From assembly GCA_030686995.1 (NCBI GenBank), contig CM060680.1, positions 197,891,322 to 197,955,321 of the forward strand: a DNA stretch of 64,000 nucleotides. The letters are read 5' to 3'. The translations under genes and the position numbers were made by a program. Each line of letters begins with the position of its first letter. Position 1 is the stretch's first letter. This document shows positions 35,603 to 48,600 of the stretch, in pieces. The DNA comes from Artemisia argyi (Eukaryota > Streptophyta > Magnoliopsida > Asterales > Asteraceae). The notes under the pieces were generated by a model. That model saw nothing but the letters and a program-made list of their open reading frames with translations. It did no database searches and had not been told where the DNA came from.

Positions 35603-35995
35603 TGTGACAACCGGCAATTCAGGGAGTCATTTTGAAAACCAGCATTACGTTAAAGTTCGTTTATAAATTTTTTATTTGAAATTTTATTCGTAACGAACTT
35701 GTAAGACCTATTTTATGGTTGTTTATATTTATGGGATTTGAGATTTATTTAATGATTCGTTGTGAAAATATACATGGTGATTTATTTTTGAATTCTCACT
35801 TGGTACTACGTTGACTCCGGCACTAGGATTACCTAACAGAAATGTTATGACTTGATTTTACGAGTTCGACAATATTTAATTACTTACGGAACGTTTCGCG
35901 TGATATTAAACGTTTTGAAATGAGTTCGGGTTTCGGACCGTGTGTTTTACACTCACCCTTTTATTACCCACTCATATTATTATTATTATTATTAC

Positions 35996-36031
<36 letters not shown>

Positions 36032-39028
36032 TATTATTATTATTACTATTATTATTATTATTATTAAAAAGAAAAAGATTTTTTTTTAAGAGTAAATTAC
36101 ATAAAATCGTCTTTGTGGTTATCACCACACACACAACACATCACCCTCACCAAAACACTCTCTCTCCCCTCTTCTTAACCGTAGCCGCCGAACACAAAAC
36201 CGGCCACCACCATCATTTCGCCGCCCTCACAACAAAACCACCACCACCATCTTGTTCCTTATCTTTTTCCCTTTCATTTGGTGTATAATACCCGCCATAT
36301 AACCCACCCTAACATCTCGAAATCTTATTAAATCCGACCCAAACTTTATTGTTTTTACTAGATCTATACGTTTGGAGGTTCAAGAAGGTGAGTATGCTCG
36401 ATTTTGGCACTTGGGTGCCTCGACTTGGTGTTAAATCCGTGGATACATGGAGTATTTTCATGGGAATCGAATTAATATGTTATGAAATAATGTTTTTGAT
36501 GATAAAAATGGGTTTGGTATCCGGGTCTTGGTGATTTCTCAAGTGGGTCAAGTGAACCGTAAGTCTAGGACTCAAGGCTTGATGTGAGTTCGAGCATTTT
36601 GGCTCGTTATTGATCTTGTGTGGCCTTGGATTCATGTTTTTCATGATTATTTGCTTGGAGTTTGGTTTGACTCAATTGAGTCTTGATTTTTATTTGGTCG
36701 ATTATGGTTGTTGATGCCACGACCCAAGTGGGTCGACTCGGGCAGCTTTGGGTGGCTCTTTGGAGCTTATTTTTGGAGGCCTATTGGTCTTGGTTCGAGT
36801 CTTTGTGACTCGTGGTGTGAGCCTAGACTCAAGTGAGTCGAAGGGCTCGGGTTTGGCTTGGTAAACCAACCTGAAATTTGACCTTGTTGATATTTTATTA
36901 CCTGTTATTGTTGTGGTACTTTGGTTCCGGCCGAATGCTTTGTTGAGTCGAGATCATTCTTGGTCTCAACAAGGGATTTATTGTAATATTGAGAAGTTGT
37001 TGACGAATGGTAAAGTGGGGACCGATTGTGAGACGGTCACTTGGATTGACGGAGATAGGTAAGTTGGGTGCCGTAGTCGGACCCTATTGTTGTAGCACGT
37101 GTATTGGGATTGATTTGGACGGAGTTGAATTGATTATTTATGACTTGCTTATATTATTTTGGACTTGGACAATGAGCCGAGAGTAATGACTCGGACATGT
37201 GACCATTTCGTATGACTCGATAATTATTTACAATTTAAAACGCAAATAATAAAACTCGTAATAATATTATTGGTAATATAAACGTTTATATAAATATATA
37301 GACGTGAATAACGTATATATAAATATATAAATGCGTATATTAATAATAACAAAAATCACGAGTAGTATTATAACAATAACGCGACTAAATATATTATGCT
37401 ACGAGAGTAGTGTAATATTATTAGAAGCGCTATTATGAATAAATATTATAAATAACGAGGGATTCTCGACGTTAACTAAATATTAAATGAAATAATATCT
37501 TTTATATATAACGAGGAAAACTATCGAGTTATACGGAGTCGTGGTCTCTTGAGTCCAAATGGGTTATTATTTGTGACTTTTGTGTTGTCACGGATATATG
37601 ACGATTAATATAAACACTTTCTATAACTAAATAACGTATTTAATCAACAGGTTAAACCAGTTATTTGGCTATACGAAATGAGTATATTAATGGGCATCGT
37701 ATCCTACGACGCCCATAGGTTGTGGTATATGTATTAGGATAATAAATCACTAAATATATATCGTGAAATCTGGCCAATTTGACGATGTATATAAGGAATT
37801 TATTAGACTACGATATGTACCATATAGTATTTTTGTGCTATGTGCTTTAGGTTGGGTGTAATCTTGGAACGGTATGTTACGTAAATAAATATGGGGATTA
37901 TCAAATCGACCGATTTGATAAACTTCGATGATTTATTTAAATAATATATTGGGCTAATATTAGCTCTATAGTTTGTTTTATTTTTTTTTCTTTTGTGAGA
38001 CTTTTTGATTTGTTTGTGTCGACCCACCACCCGTATGGATACCAAACGTAAAACTCCAAACTAATACGAGAAATGGATTTTCGGAAAAGTAAAACGGAAT
38101 ACGTTCGGGTTTGGAAATTTTCGATTTTGAGGAAATGATTTCTGAACGAGTTGATATTGTTAGGTCGTGCCGAGTCCGTAGTTGCCATCTTGTGAGTTAT
38201 TATACGTCTTACTTCTACCAACTTCTTATTGCTGATTTCTGGACTTGAGGTGAACTATGTTTTCAATACTTGGGGTGAGAAACGTGCAAATCATTTTATG
38301 TGGACTATTATCGCTTCTATATTCTTTCTAAAACTTGCTATGCGTATGGACTAGGATGTGTTGTCAACTTTAGTCACATAGTTTTTGTGTGTACTATTCA
38401 CGGTTGGCTTATTTGGTTATTGGTGAATTGTCAGCTTTAGTCACATAGTTACGTGTGTACTATTCAAGGTTGGCTTATTTAGATACTATAGTGTGCACCT
38501 ATAGGTTAATAATACTTCGGAGGTTATCCGAGTATTTATGATATTGCGGGGGTTACCCGAATATCTATGTTAGAGCGGAGGGTATCCGTGTATTATGTTG
38601 GAGCGGAGGGTATCCGCAGGCTTTTAGTGAATCCTTAGTCTAGCTAACAAGCGTTTTGCGTATATGTCCACTATATTGAGTATGAATTTAAACATATGAT
38701 CTCACCAGCGAAAGCTGACTTTTAGCACGTTTTCTCAGGTAATTAAGTGATGATTTGGATGCATTGATTGGAAGGCTCGGCTAAGGCACCTGGTTTATGG
38801 ATCTATTTTTCTAAACTCTGATATTTAATTGTGGACCTACGTTTATTTCTTTTGGGCCTGACTCTGAATGATGTTGGGATAAATGTAAACTTTAAAACCC
38901 CGTTTTGGTTGTGTTTTTCTTATGTTTACTTTATCTCGTTCTGTTATGTCTTGTGTTGGATACCAATCCCCGTAACGCCCCGAAAGCTTGTTGAGTCTTC
39001 CGCTATACCAAATTTTGGGGGTGTTACA
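35603..39028 (+). repeat. Tekay LTR (5' of copy B, 3' of copy A), about 3.43 kb
   Basis: Begins TGTGACAACCGG and ends GGGGTGTTACA, so the TG..CA ends extend to an inverted TGTNACA. It contains a (TTA)n microsatellite at about 35975-36066 and CCACCACCA-rich leader-like sequence near 36235. Small ORFs in it have no recognisable products. Confidence 0.93.
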
Positions 39029-39031
39029 GAT

Positions 39032-39045
39032 TCGTATCAGAGCCA
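39032..39045 (+). promoter_or_regulatory. Primer binding site, initiator-Met tRNA type
   Basis: TCGTATCAGAGCC starts three bases after the LTR end. The usual plant initiator-methionine site reads TGGTATCAGAGCC, so one base (G to C) is changed, which would weaken priming of minus-strand DNA. Confidence 0.85.
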
Positions 39046-39386
39046 AGGTTATAGAGAACTAGGTAAATAAACACCTAAACTATAACTGAATTTTTATAGA
39101 AAACGATCCTTGACCATTGCCCGCCAGCCTACCAATCCGAAGCGTCTTCGATTATTTTGAGGTATTATGAGATATTTGAGATGACTTGAGATTATGGGAT
39201 ATATTGATTTAGTGATAAGATGGCGTTTCGAGGAATTATATGGTCTAATTGTTTTATAAATGTTTTAGTAATGCGGTATTTGAAATTCTTTATTGAGATT
39301 ATATGATTGAAATTATATGATGAGGATTTTTGATATGGTATTTTGAGTTTGCGATTTAGTTGTTTTGAAACACTTACACCTACCCT

Positions 39387-40492
39387 ATGCCGTTGTCACA
39401 GACTATGGCCTCCCATATGCCTGATTTTGTCGAGGATATTCTTACTGCACCGGTATTCCCAGCACAGTTAACTATGGCACCTGATGATCCTTACCAGGTT
39501 GCCATGCTTTCAGCTACTGTGTCGCCGACAGCTTCTACTTTAGCACCGCCTGCTGCATCTACTCAGGGACCCTCATCTTCTCTAGGGCTCCCTGGTACAT
39601 CGAGGCAGCTTACTCTTCATCAGGCTTTGGCTCGTGTGGCTCCACGCTTTGCCCACCGAGCTACGGCACGTATGTTGGTACGCCCTACTCCACCACCTTT
39701 ACAGATAGATGCTCACTCTCTTCTGTCAGAGGCGCCACCTACATCATCGCGTCGTCATCCTAGGTCACCTACCACATCTCCACATGGTTCACCTGTTAGG
39801 AGACGACGATTGACGACGTACTCTTCCGATGAGGAGGAGGAGGAGTACGAGGGTGAGGATGAGGTTGAGGCTGATGACCTTCAGGAGGCTGAGCAGGATG
39901 ATGATGATGACCCTGAGAAGGAGGATGACCCTCAGGAGGAGGAGATGCCTGATGATGATGATTTGTTAGTGCCACCAGCTCAGGCTGAGGAGCCTGATTC
40001 ACCTATACATCCGATTGAGCCTGTTTCACCTGATCATCCATTTTTGTTTGAGTTTCCACCTGGTAGTCCCGTTGAGTCGGATGTACCTTCTGAGATTTCT
40101 GCTGAGCATGCAGAGTTAGGTGAGACTGGTAGGATGTGGGCTCAGATTACTGATCTTGGTGAGAGAGTTACACGTATGTCTGAGCGGATTGATAGGGTGA
40201 CCATTGAGTTTATTGGGGAGTTTAGGATTGACATGGTTACGGCTGAGAGGAGAGTTACTGAGATGAGGAAAGTTTTGATGGAGATTCACGAGCACATTGG
40301 GAGTTTACAGCGAGGTTTATTACAGCTCGAGAGGCCGACCGCAAGTTATGGCAGCGGAACACCGAGCTAGAGAAGCAGGTGGCAGACCTCAAGAGAGACA
40401 GCGACACCCATAGTGTGGAGTTAGGATCATTATGGAGAGATCTTGATGGCTTTAGGCAGGAATTGAGGAGCCTCCGCCAGCAGCGTGGCTAG
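39387..40492 (+). pseudogene. Tekay extra ORF before gag: acidic, proline-rich, coiled-coil protein
   Basis: The open frame 39387-40370 has a Pro/Ser/Thr-rich N-terminus, an Asp/Glu block at residues about 150-190, and a C-terminal coiled coil (from GRMWAQITDLGERVTRMSERI). A frameshift at about 40325-40335 truncates it. In the next frame the coiled coil continues (NTELEKQVADLKRD, then SLRQQRG) to a stop at about 40492. Related acidic ORFs precede gag in other Asteraceae elements that I know. Their role is unclear; a Gag-assembly or chromatin-tethering partner is possible but untested. Confidence 0.7.
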
Positions 40493-40684
40493 ATGTTTGG
40501 GTTATGTTGTCTTGTTGCTTTCTACACCGAGGAGTGTTCGGTTAGAAAAGCTAGTTATCAAATTTTGATGTATTTTCCGTTCTGTATTCGTCTCGTTGGA
40601 ACGATTAGCATATTTTGTGTTTTTCGGTAGTTGGAACGATGTTGGATCTCTATTGTATGGTTGCTGGTTATTATTATATGATCA

Positions 40685-41995
40685 ATGGCCCCACGACGAA
40701 ATCCTGTTAGAGCTACCAGAACTGGTCCTGCAGTGACTACCCCTGGTCGCCGAGGACGCCGTCCTACTCGAAATGTTGAAACCCCTAATCCTGACAACCT
40801 GGACACTACTAACCGCAACAACATGAACCAAAATGTTGATGTTCAGGGAGACAATGATCATGTTCCACTTAATGCACCTACTGTAGATCAAGCAATGATC
40901 AATCAACTTGTGGAGCAAAGAGTTGCTGAACTACTGGCTGAGTCAAATCATTCCAACAATTCTGCTGGAACTTTTCCGCCTGTTCGTGCTAGTGGATGTC
41001 ACTACAAGGAGTTTAAGATTTGTGGACCTATCGAGTTTGGTGGAACTGAAGGAGTGGTTTACTTGGTCAGGTGGATAGAGAAGACTGAGTCAGTGTTTAA
41101 TGTCAGTGGTTGTGCGGAGAATGCGAAGGTAAAGTTTGCTTCTTTTACATTCAAGGATAAAGCTTTAACTTGGTGGAACAATTACCGAGATTCGGTTGGA
41201 AGTGATGTGGCTTATGCTATGACTTGGGAGCAATTTAAGTCTCTGCTGATTCAGACTTATTGCCCAAGAAATGAGGTTAAGAAACTGGAAATTGAGTTTT
41301 GGAATCACAAAGTGAAGGGTACTGATATGGCGACTTTCAATCGTCGTTACCAGGAGTTGGCCTTGCTTTGCCCAGATATGGTAAAAACTGAGACTCAAAA
41401 GATTGAGCGGTATACCGATGGGTTGCCTGTGGCTACAAGGAATGATGTGATTGCTGCTAGACCTGCAAACATCCATGAGGCAATCACAATTGCTCAACAA
41501 CTAATGGATTCGTTGGATTTGGAAGGAGCTGATAAGGATAAGAATGGAAAGAGAAAGAGAGACCATCACTCTAAGGGTAATGATCACCGAAACAAGCGAC
41601 AAGCTAAGGTTTATGCTATTGGGAATGGAGATAAGAGGAACCAAAACGGTGATGCACCCAAGTGTGGTCGTTGCAACCAGAATCATTCTGGATGGTGTAG
41701 TGTAAGATGCCAGAACTGTTCAAAGAAAGGACACACATCTAAGGATTGTAGGGCTCAACCTCTGGCTATGGTTCAAGCTGCTCCTGAAATGAGAAATAAG
41801 GCAGACGTTACTTGTTATGGGTGTGGAAAGAAGGGACATTATAGGAATGAGTGTAGAGAATCGTGGAACCGAGGAAATCAAGGATCGGGTGGTAATGGGT
41901 ACAATCATGGAAACCGTGGAGCTGGAGGAAACCGTGGACGACAAGATAACGGGGACCAACGTGTGGAAGCTGGAGCTGCTCAGGGAAGAGTGTAA
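40685..41995 (+). CDS. Tekay Gag: capsid and two zinc knuckles
   Basis: A 436-residue frame. N-terminal basic, Arg-rich stretch (APRRNPVRATRTGP), then the retrotransposon gag domain (about residues 110-250: FKICGPIEFGGTEGV, ALTWWNNY, CPRNEVKKLE) and two CCHC knuckles: CQNCSKKGHTSKDC (from about 41710) and CYGCGKKGHYRNEC (from about 41814). It would form the particle that packages element RNA. The TAA at 41993 is in frame with the protease that follows, so Gag and Pol were probably one long frame and this stop is a later mutation, not a natural end. Confidence 0.9.
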   Translation: MAPRRNPVRATRTGPAVTTPGRRGRRPTRNVETPNPDNLDTTNRNNMNQNVDVQGDNDHVPLNAPTVDQAMINQLVEQRVAELLAESNHSNNSAGTFPPVRASGCHYKEFKICGPIEFGGTEGVVYLVRWIEKTESVFNVSGCAENAKVKFASFTFKDKALTWWNNYRDSVGSDVAYAMTWEQFKSLLIQTYCPRNEVKKLEIEFWNHKVKGTDMATFNRRYQELALLCPDMVKTETQKIERYTDGLPVATRNDVIAARPANIHEAITIAQQLMDSLDLEGADKDKNGKRKRDHHSKGNDHRNKRQAKVYAIGNGDKRNQNGDAPKCGRCNQNHSGWCSVRCQNCSKKGHTSKDCRAQPLAMVQAAPEMRNKADVTCYGCGKKGHYRNECRESWNRGNQGSGGNGYNHGNRGAGGNRGRQDNGDQRVEAGAAQGRV

Positions 41996-42505
41996 GCACT
42001 CGGGAACGAGAGAGGAGATGATCCGAACGTCGTTACTGGTACGTTCCTTCTCAATAATCGTTATGCTTCCATACTATTTGATACTGGTGCCGATAGAAGT
42101 TTTGTGTCTACTACGTTTGCACCTTTACTAGAGAAACCCCCGATGGCCTTAGGAATTGGGTATGATGTAGAGTTAGCAAATGGAAACATAGAAAGGATTA
42201 AGACCATCATTTGCGGTTGCACGTTAAATTTCTTGAATCACCCTTTCAACATAGATCTTCTACCCGTCACGTTAGGAAGTTTCGTTGTCATCATTGGTAT
42301 GGATTGGTTGTCGACGTATCGTGCTCACATACTTTGCGGTGAGAAGATAGTGCATGTACCTTACGGAAAGGAGATTCTAAATATACTAGGAGATCGAAAA
42401 GGTTCGAGGAGCCCATCCCGGTTAGCAGTCATTTCTTGCACTAAGTTACCCAAGCTAATGGAAAAAGGATGTTACCTTTTCTTAGCTCAAATCTCTGAGA
42501 AATGA
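41996..42505 (+). pseudogene. Tekay aspartic protease
   Basis: In the same frame as Gag, it reads through the region before ILFDTGADRSFV (active-site Asp at about 42080) and the flap-like MDWLSTY (about 42300). TGA at 42503 interrupts it before the RT. With stops at 41993 and 42503 no Gag-Pol fusion can be made. The active-site triplet DTG itself is intact. Confidence 0.87.
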
Positions 42506-43740
42506 GGGAAGGAGAAGAAGGAAAGGTACATTGGAGATGTGCCTATAGTTCGTGATTTTCCTGATGTGTTTCCCGATGATTTGCCGAGAATCCCGCCTAC
42601 TAGACAAGTGGAGTTTCAGATTGAGTTGATACCTGGTGTTGCACCTGTAGCACGAGCGCGTTATCGTCTTGCACCTACTGAATTAGAAGAGTTGTCGAAA
42701 CAATTAGTGGAGTTAGCCGAAAAAGGATTTATAAGACCAAGTTCTTCACCCTGGGGAGCCCTAGTCTTATTCGTGAAGAAGAAGGATGGATCGTTTCGTA
42801 TGTGTATTGACTACCGAGAGCTGAACAAGTTAACGATGAAGAATAGATACCCGTTACCGAGGATCAACGACTTGTTCGATCAGCCTCATGAATCGGGTGT
42901 GTAAGCCTTATTTAGATAAGTTTGTGATCGTATTCATTGACAATATTTTAATTTACTCAAAGAGTGAGAAGGAGCATGAGAAGCATCTAAGACTTATTTT
43001 AGAATTGCTCGGGAGGGAGAAGCTGTATGCCAAGTTCTCCAAATGTGAATTTTGGATTCCGACGGTACAATTTTTGGGTCATGTGATTGATAGACAAGGA
43101 GTTCATGTAGATCTTGCTAAGATTGAAGCGATTAAAGATTGGGCTGCACCTACAACCCCAATAGAAGTTCGTCAATTTTTGGGTTTAGCCGGTTATTACC
43201 GAAGATTCATCAAGGGATTTTCGAAGATAGCTAAACCGTTGACAAAATTGACTCAGAAAAGTGTTAAGTATGAATGGGGAGATAAGGAAGAGGAAGCATT
43301 TCAAGTACTTAAGGAGATGTTGTGTAGTGCTCCTATCGTGGCATTACCTGAAGGTAACGAGGATTTCGTCGTCTATTGTGACGCTTCACATAAAGGTTTG
43401 GGAGTTGTGTTAATGCAACGAGAGAAAGTGATAGCTTATGCTTCCCGACAGCTCAAGAAGCACGAGAAAAACTACACCACCCATGATTTGGAGTTAGGTG
43501 CTGTGGTTTTTGCCTTAAGGATATGGAGATATTACTTGTATGGAACCAAGTGTGTTGTGTTTACGGACCACAAAAGTCTACAACACATCTTGAATCAAAA
43601 AGAGCTCAACATGAGACAACGACGTTGGATTGAGTTGCTAAGCGATTATGATTGCGAAATTCGCTACCATCCTGGTAAAGCAAACGTTGTTGTTGATGCT
43701 CTTAGTCGAAAGGAGAGAATACCACCGTTACGAGTTAGGT
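42506..43740 (+). pseudogene. Tekay reverse transcriptase with core deletion, and RNase H
   Basis: The RT N-terminus is normal ([14 protein letters not shown], then [20 protein letters not shown]). At about 42885, right after INDLFDQ, the sequence jumps to the [12 protein letters not shown] block. Relative to usual Tekay RTs, about 60-70 residues with the first catalytic Asp region are gone and the frame shifts. The polymerase motif normally FIDD reads FIDN (about 42936). RNase H ([12 protein letters not shown], about 43370; TDHKSLQHI, about 43564) keeps its acidic residues. The enzyme cannot polymerise. Confidence 0.88.
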
Positions 43741-45205
43741 CACTGGGAATGACTATCGTATCGCCGTTACCGTCTCAAATATTTGAAGCTCAAACGGAAG
43801 CGTTGAAAGCAGAAAGCCGACCTGCCGAGAACATATTTGGGATGGCTGAGAATGAGAAAGGATTTGTTAAGTGTTCCGATGGAGTATTATGTTTTGGAGA
43901 TCGGATTTGGGTACCTTTATATGGAGGAATTCGAGAGTTGATTATGCATGAGTCGCATAAGTCAAGGTACTCTATTCATCCTGGATCCGACAAGATGTAC
44001 CAGGATTTGAAAAAGTTATATTGGTGGCCAAACATGAAGGCAGATATAGCGTTGTATGTTAGTAAATGCTTGACATGTTCTAAGGTTAAAGCAGAACATC
44101 AAAGACCGTCAGGATAATTGACGCAACCAGAACTCCCAGTTTGGAAATGGGAGCGAATTACAATGGACTTTATTACCAAATTACCAAAGACAGCTAGCGG
44201 TTGTGACGCTATCTGGGTAATTTTGGATCGATTGACTAAGTCTGCTCATTTCCTGGCAATTAATGAAGATGATAGTGTGGATAAACTTGCGAGATTGTAT
44301 GTGAAGGAAGTTATCTCTCGTCATGGAGTCCCTAGATCGATTATTTCTGATCGCGATAGCCGCTTTACGTCAGCGTTGTGGCGATCACTTCAAACGGCTT
44401 TGGGGATGAGACTTGATATGAGTACTGCATATCATCCCCAAACCGATGGTCAAAGTGGGAGGACCATTCAGACTTTAGAGGATATGCTTCGTGCATGTAT
44501 TATAGAATTTGGTAAAGGCTGGGAGAAATATCTACCCCTTGCGGAATTCTCCTATAATAATAGCTACCACACAAGTTTTAAAGCTGCACCATTTAAAGCT
44601 TTGTATGGCCAAAAATGTCGTTCACCTATTGGTTGGGCGGAAGTGGAGATAGCCAACTCACAGGCCCTGAACTTATCTTGGAGACTACTGAAAAAGTGAC
44701 TCAGATTCGTGATCGGTTGCAAGAAGCCAGAGATAGGCAGAAAAGTTACGCCGATCAGAGACGTAAACCCCTAGAGTTCCAGGTTGGAGACAAAGTGATG
44801 CTGAAAGTCTCGCCTTGGAAGGGTGTGATACGTTTCGGGAAACGTGGAAAACTCAACCCTCGCTACATTGAACCATTTCTTATTTCGGAAAGAATTGGGC
44901 CCGTGGCTTATCGGTTGGAATTACCACATGAACTGAGTAAAGTTCACGATGTGTTTCACGTTAGTAATATGAAGAAATGTCTTTCTGATGAGACGCCGGT
45001 TATTCCGATGAAGGATATCCGTATTGATGAGAAATTGAATTTTGAGGAAGAGCCGATTGAGATTTTGGATCGTAAGGTTAAACGACCCAAGCGAAGTCGC
45101 ATTCCGCTCGTCAAGGTTCATTGGAATTCCCGACACGGACCGGAATTTACGTGGGAACGTGAGGACGAGTTCCGGAAGAGATATCCGAAGCTTTTCACTT
45201 CGTAG
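43741..45205 (+). pseudogene. Tekay integrase with chromodomain-like tail, copy B
   Basis: HHCC finger at about 43945-44090. TAA at 44115 replaces the Leu codon seen in copy A. Core: [10 protein letters not shown] (about 44158), ISDRDSRF (about 44340), and DGQSGRT (about 44445) where the third catalytic residue, Glu, is Gly. The same one-base frameshift as in copy A follows GWAEVE (about 44645). The frame 44615-45205 then encodes the C-terminal domain and the chromodomain-like end [19 protein letters not shown]. The tail is believed to steer integration to marked chromatin in this clade. Confidence 0.88.
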
Positions 45206-45246
45206 ATGAATTGTTCCGAGAGAAACCCGGGACGGGTTTCTTCTGA

Positions 45247-45257
45247 GACTGGGAGGA
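45247..45257 (+). promoter_or_regulatory. Polypurine tract of Tekay copy B
   Basis: ACTGGGAGGA lies immediately before the 3' LTR and would prime plus-strand DNA. Copy A has ACTGGGAGCA at the same place. Confidence 0.75.
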
Positions 45258-45643
45258 TGTGACAACCGGAAATTTAGGGAGCCATTTTGAAAACCCGCAT
45301 TACGTTAAAGTTCGTTTATAAATTTTTTTTTTGAAATTTTATTCGTAACGAACTTGTAAGACCTATTTTATGGTTGTTTATATTTAATATCGTTATGGGA
45401 TTTGAGATTTATTAAATGATTCGTTGTGGAAATATACATGGTGATTTATTTTTGAATTCTCACTTGGTACTACGTTGACTCCGGCACTAGGATTACCTAA
45501 CAGAAATGTTATGACTTGATTTTACGAGTTCGACAATATTTAATTACTTACGGAACATTTCGCGTGATATTAAACGTTTTGAAATGAGTTCGGGTTTCGG
45601 ACCGTGTGTTTTACACTCACCCTTTTATTACCCACTCATATTA

Positions 45644-45695
<52 letters not shown>

Positions 45696-48600
45696 AAAGA
45701 AAGAGATTTTTTTAAGAGTAAATTACATAAAATCGTCTTTGTGGTTATCACCACACACACAACAGATCACCCTCACCAAAACACACTCTCTCTCTCCCCT
45801 CTTCTTAACCCTAGCCGCCGAACACAAAACCGGCCACCACCATCATTTTGCCGCCCTCACAACAAAACCACCACCACCATCTTGTTCCTTATCTTTTTCC
45901 CTTTCATTTGGTGTATAATACCCGCCATATAACCCACCCTAACATCTCGAAATCTTATTAAATCCGACCCAAACCTTATTGTTTTTACTAGATCTATACG
46001 TTTGGAGGTTCAAGAAGGTGAGTATACTCGATTTTGGCACTTGGGTGCCTCGACTTGGTGTTAAATCCGTGGATACATGGAGTATTTTCATGGGAATCAA
46101 ATTAATATCTTATGAAATAATGTTTTTGATGATAAAAATGGGTTTGGTATCCGTGTCTTGGTGATTTCTCAAGTGGGTCGAGTGAACCGTGAGTCTAGGA
46201 CTCACGGCTTGATGTGGGTTCGAGCATTTTGGCTCGTTATTGATCTTGTGTGGCCTTGGATTCATGTTTTTTATGATTATTTGCTTGGAGTTTGGTTTGA
46301 CTCGATTGAGTCTTGATTTTTATTTGGTCGATTATGGTTGTTGATGCCACGACCCAAGTGGGTCGACTTGGGCAGCTTTGGGTGGCTATTTGGAGCTTAT
46401 TTTTGGAGGCCTACTGGTCTTGGTTCGAGTCTTTGTGACTCGTAGTGTGAGCCGAGACTCAAGTGAGTCGAAGGGCTCGGGTTTGGCTTGGTAAACCAAT
46501 CTGAAATTTGAACTTGTTGATATTTTATTACTTGTTATTGTTGTGGTACTTTGGTTCCGGCCGAATGCTTTGTTGAGTCGAGATCATTCTTGGTCTCGAC
46601 AAGGGATTTATTGTAATATTGAGAAGTTGTTGACGAATGGTAAAGTGGGGACCGATTGTGATACGGTCACTTAGATTGACGGAGATAGGTAAGTTGGGTG
46701 CCTGGAGATAACTTAGTTGGGTGCCGTAGTCGGACCCTATTGTTGTAGCACGTGTATTGGGATTGATTTGGACGGAGTTGGATTGATTATTTATGACTTG
46801 CTTATATTATTTTGGACTTGGACAATGAGCCGAGAGTAATGACTCGGACATGTGATCATTTCGTATGACTCGATAATTATTTACAATTTAAAACGCAAAT
46901 AATAAAACTCGTAATAATATTATTGGTAATATAAACGTTTATATAAATATATAGACGTGAATAACGTATATATAAATACATAAATGCGTATATTAATAAT
47001 AACAAAAATCACGAGTAGTATTATAACAATAACGCGACTAAATATATTATGCTACGAGAGTAGTGTAATATTATTAGAAGCGCTATTATGAATAAATATT
47101 ATAAATAACGAGGGATTCTTGACGTTAACTAAATATTAAATGAAATAATATCTTTTATATATAACGAGGAAAACTATCGAGTTATACGGAGTCGTGGTCT
47201 CTTGAGTCCAAGTGGGTTATTGTTTGTGAATTTTGTGTTGTCACAGATATATGACGATTAATATAAACACTTTCTATAACTAAATAACTTATTTAATCGA
47301 CAGGTTAAACCGAGTTATTTGGCTATACGAAATGAGTATATTAATGGGCATCGTATCCTACGGCGCCCATAGGTTGTGGCATATGTATTAGGATAATAAA
47401 TCACTAAATATATATCGTGTAATCTGGCCAATTTGACGATGTATATAAGGAATTTATTAGACTACGATATGTACCATATAGTATTTTTGTGCTATGTGCT
47501 TTAGGTTGGGTGTAATCTTGGAACGGTATGTTACGTAAATAAATATGGGGATTATCAAATCGACGGATTTGATAAACTTCGATGATTTATTTAAATAATA
47601 TATTGGGCTAATATTAGATCTATAGTTTGTTTTATTTTTTTCTTTTGTGAGACTTTTTGGTTTGTTTGTGTCGACCCACCACCCGTACGGATACCAAACG
47701 TAAAACTCCAAACTAATACGAGAAATGGATTTTCGGAAAAGTAAAACGGAATACGTTCGGGTTTGGGAATATTCGATTTTGAGGAAATGATTTCTGAACG
47801 AGTTGATATTGTTAGGTCGTGCCGAGTCCGTAGTTGCCGTCTTGTGAGTTATTATACGTCTTACTTCTACCAAGTTCTTATTGCTGATTTCTGGACTTGA
47901 GGTGAGTCATAGCCCCACTTTTTAATCTTGAACTATGTTTTCAATACTTGGGGTGAGAAACGTACAAATCATTTTATGTGGACTATTATCGCTTCTATAT
48001 TCTTTCTAAAACTTGATATGTGTATGGACTAGGATGTGTTGTCAACTTTAGTCACATAGTTTTTTTATGTACTATTCACGGTTGGCTTCTTTGGTTATTG
48101 GTGAATTGTCAGCTTTAGTCACATAGTTTCGTGTGTACTATTCGAGGTTGGCTTATTTAGATACTATAGTGTGCACCTATAGGTTAATAATACTTCGGAG
48201 GTTATCCGAGTATTTATGATATTGCGGGGGTTACCCGAATATCTATGTTAGAGCGGAGGGTATCCGTGTATTATGTTGGAGCGGAGGGTATCCGCAGGCT
48301 TTTAGTGAATCCTTAGTCTAGCTAGCAAGTGTTTTGCGTATATGTCCACTATATTGAGTATGAATTTAAACCTATGATCTCACCAGCGAAAGCTGACTTT
48401 TAGCACGTTTTCTTAGGTAATTAAGTGATGATTTGGATGCATGGATTGGAAGGCTCGGCTAAGGCACCTTGTTTATGGATCTATTTTTCTAAACTCTGAT
48501 ATTTAATTGTGGACCTGCGTTTATTTCTTTTGGGCCTGACTCTGAATGATGTTGGGATAAATGTAAACTTTAAAACCCCGTTTTGGTTGTGTTTTTCTTA

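Larger units (their letters stand above)
34015..39028 (+). mobile_element. Tekay (Ty3/gypsy) copy A, 5'-truncated, sharing an LTR with copy B
   Basis: This copy corresponds to copy B from 43671 onward: end of RNase H, integrase, chromodomain-like tail and then an LTR. Everything upstream (LTR, gag, protease, RT) is missing. Its 3' LTR (35603-39028) is at the same time the 5' LTR of copy B. This LTR-internal-LTR chaining is expected from recombination between LTRs. Confidence 0.88.

Noticed and set aside
44645..44700. Programmed ribosomal frameshift in Tekay pol
   Set aside because: The shift lies inside the integrase, has no clear slippery heptamer, and most Tekay elements have one continuous pol. 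A simple one-base deletion inherited by both copies is more likely.
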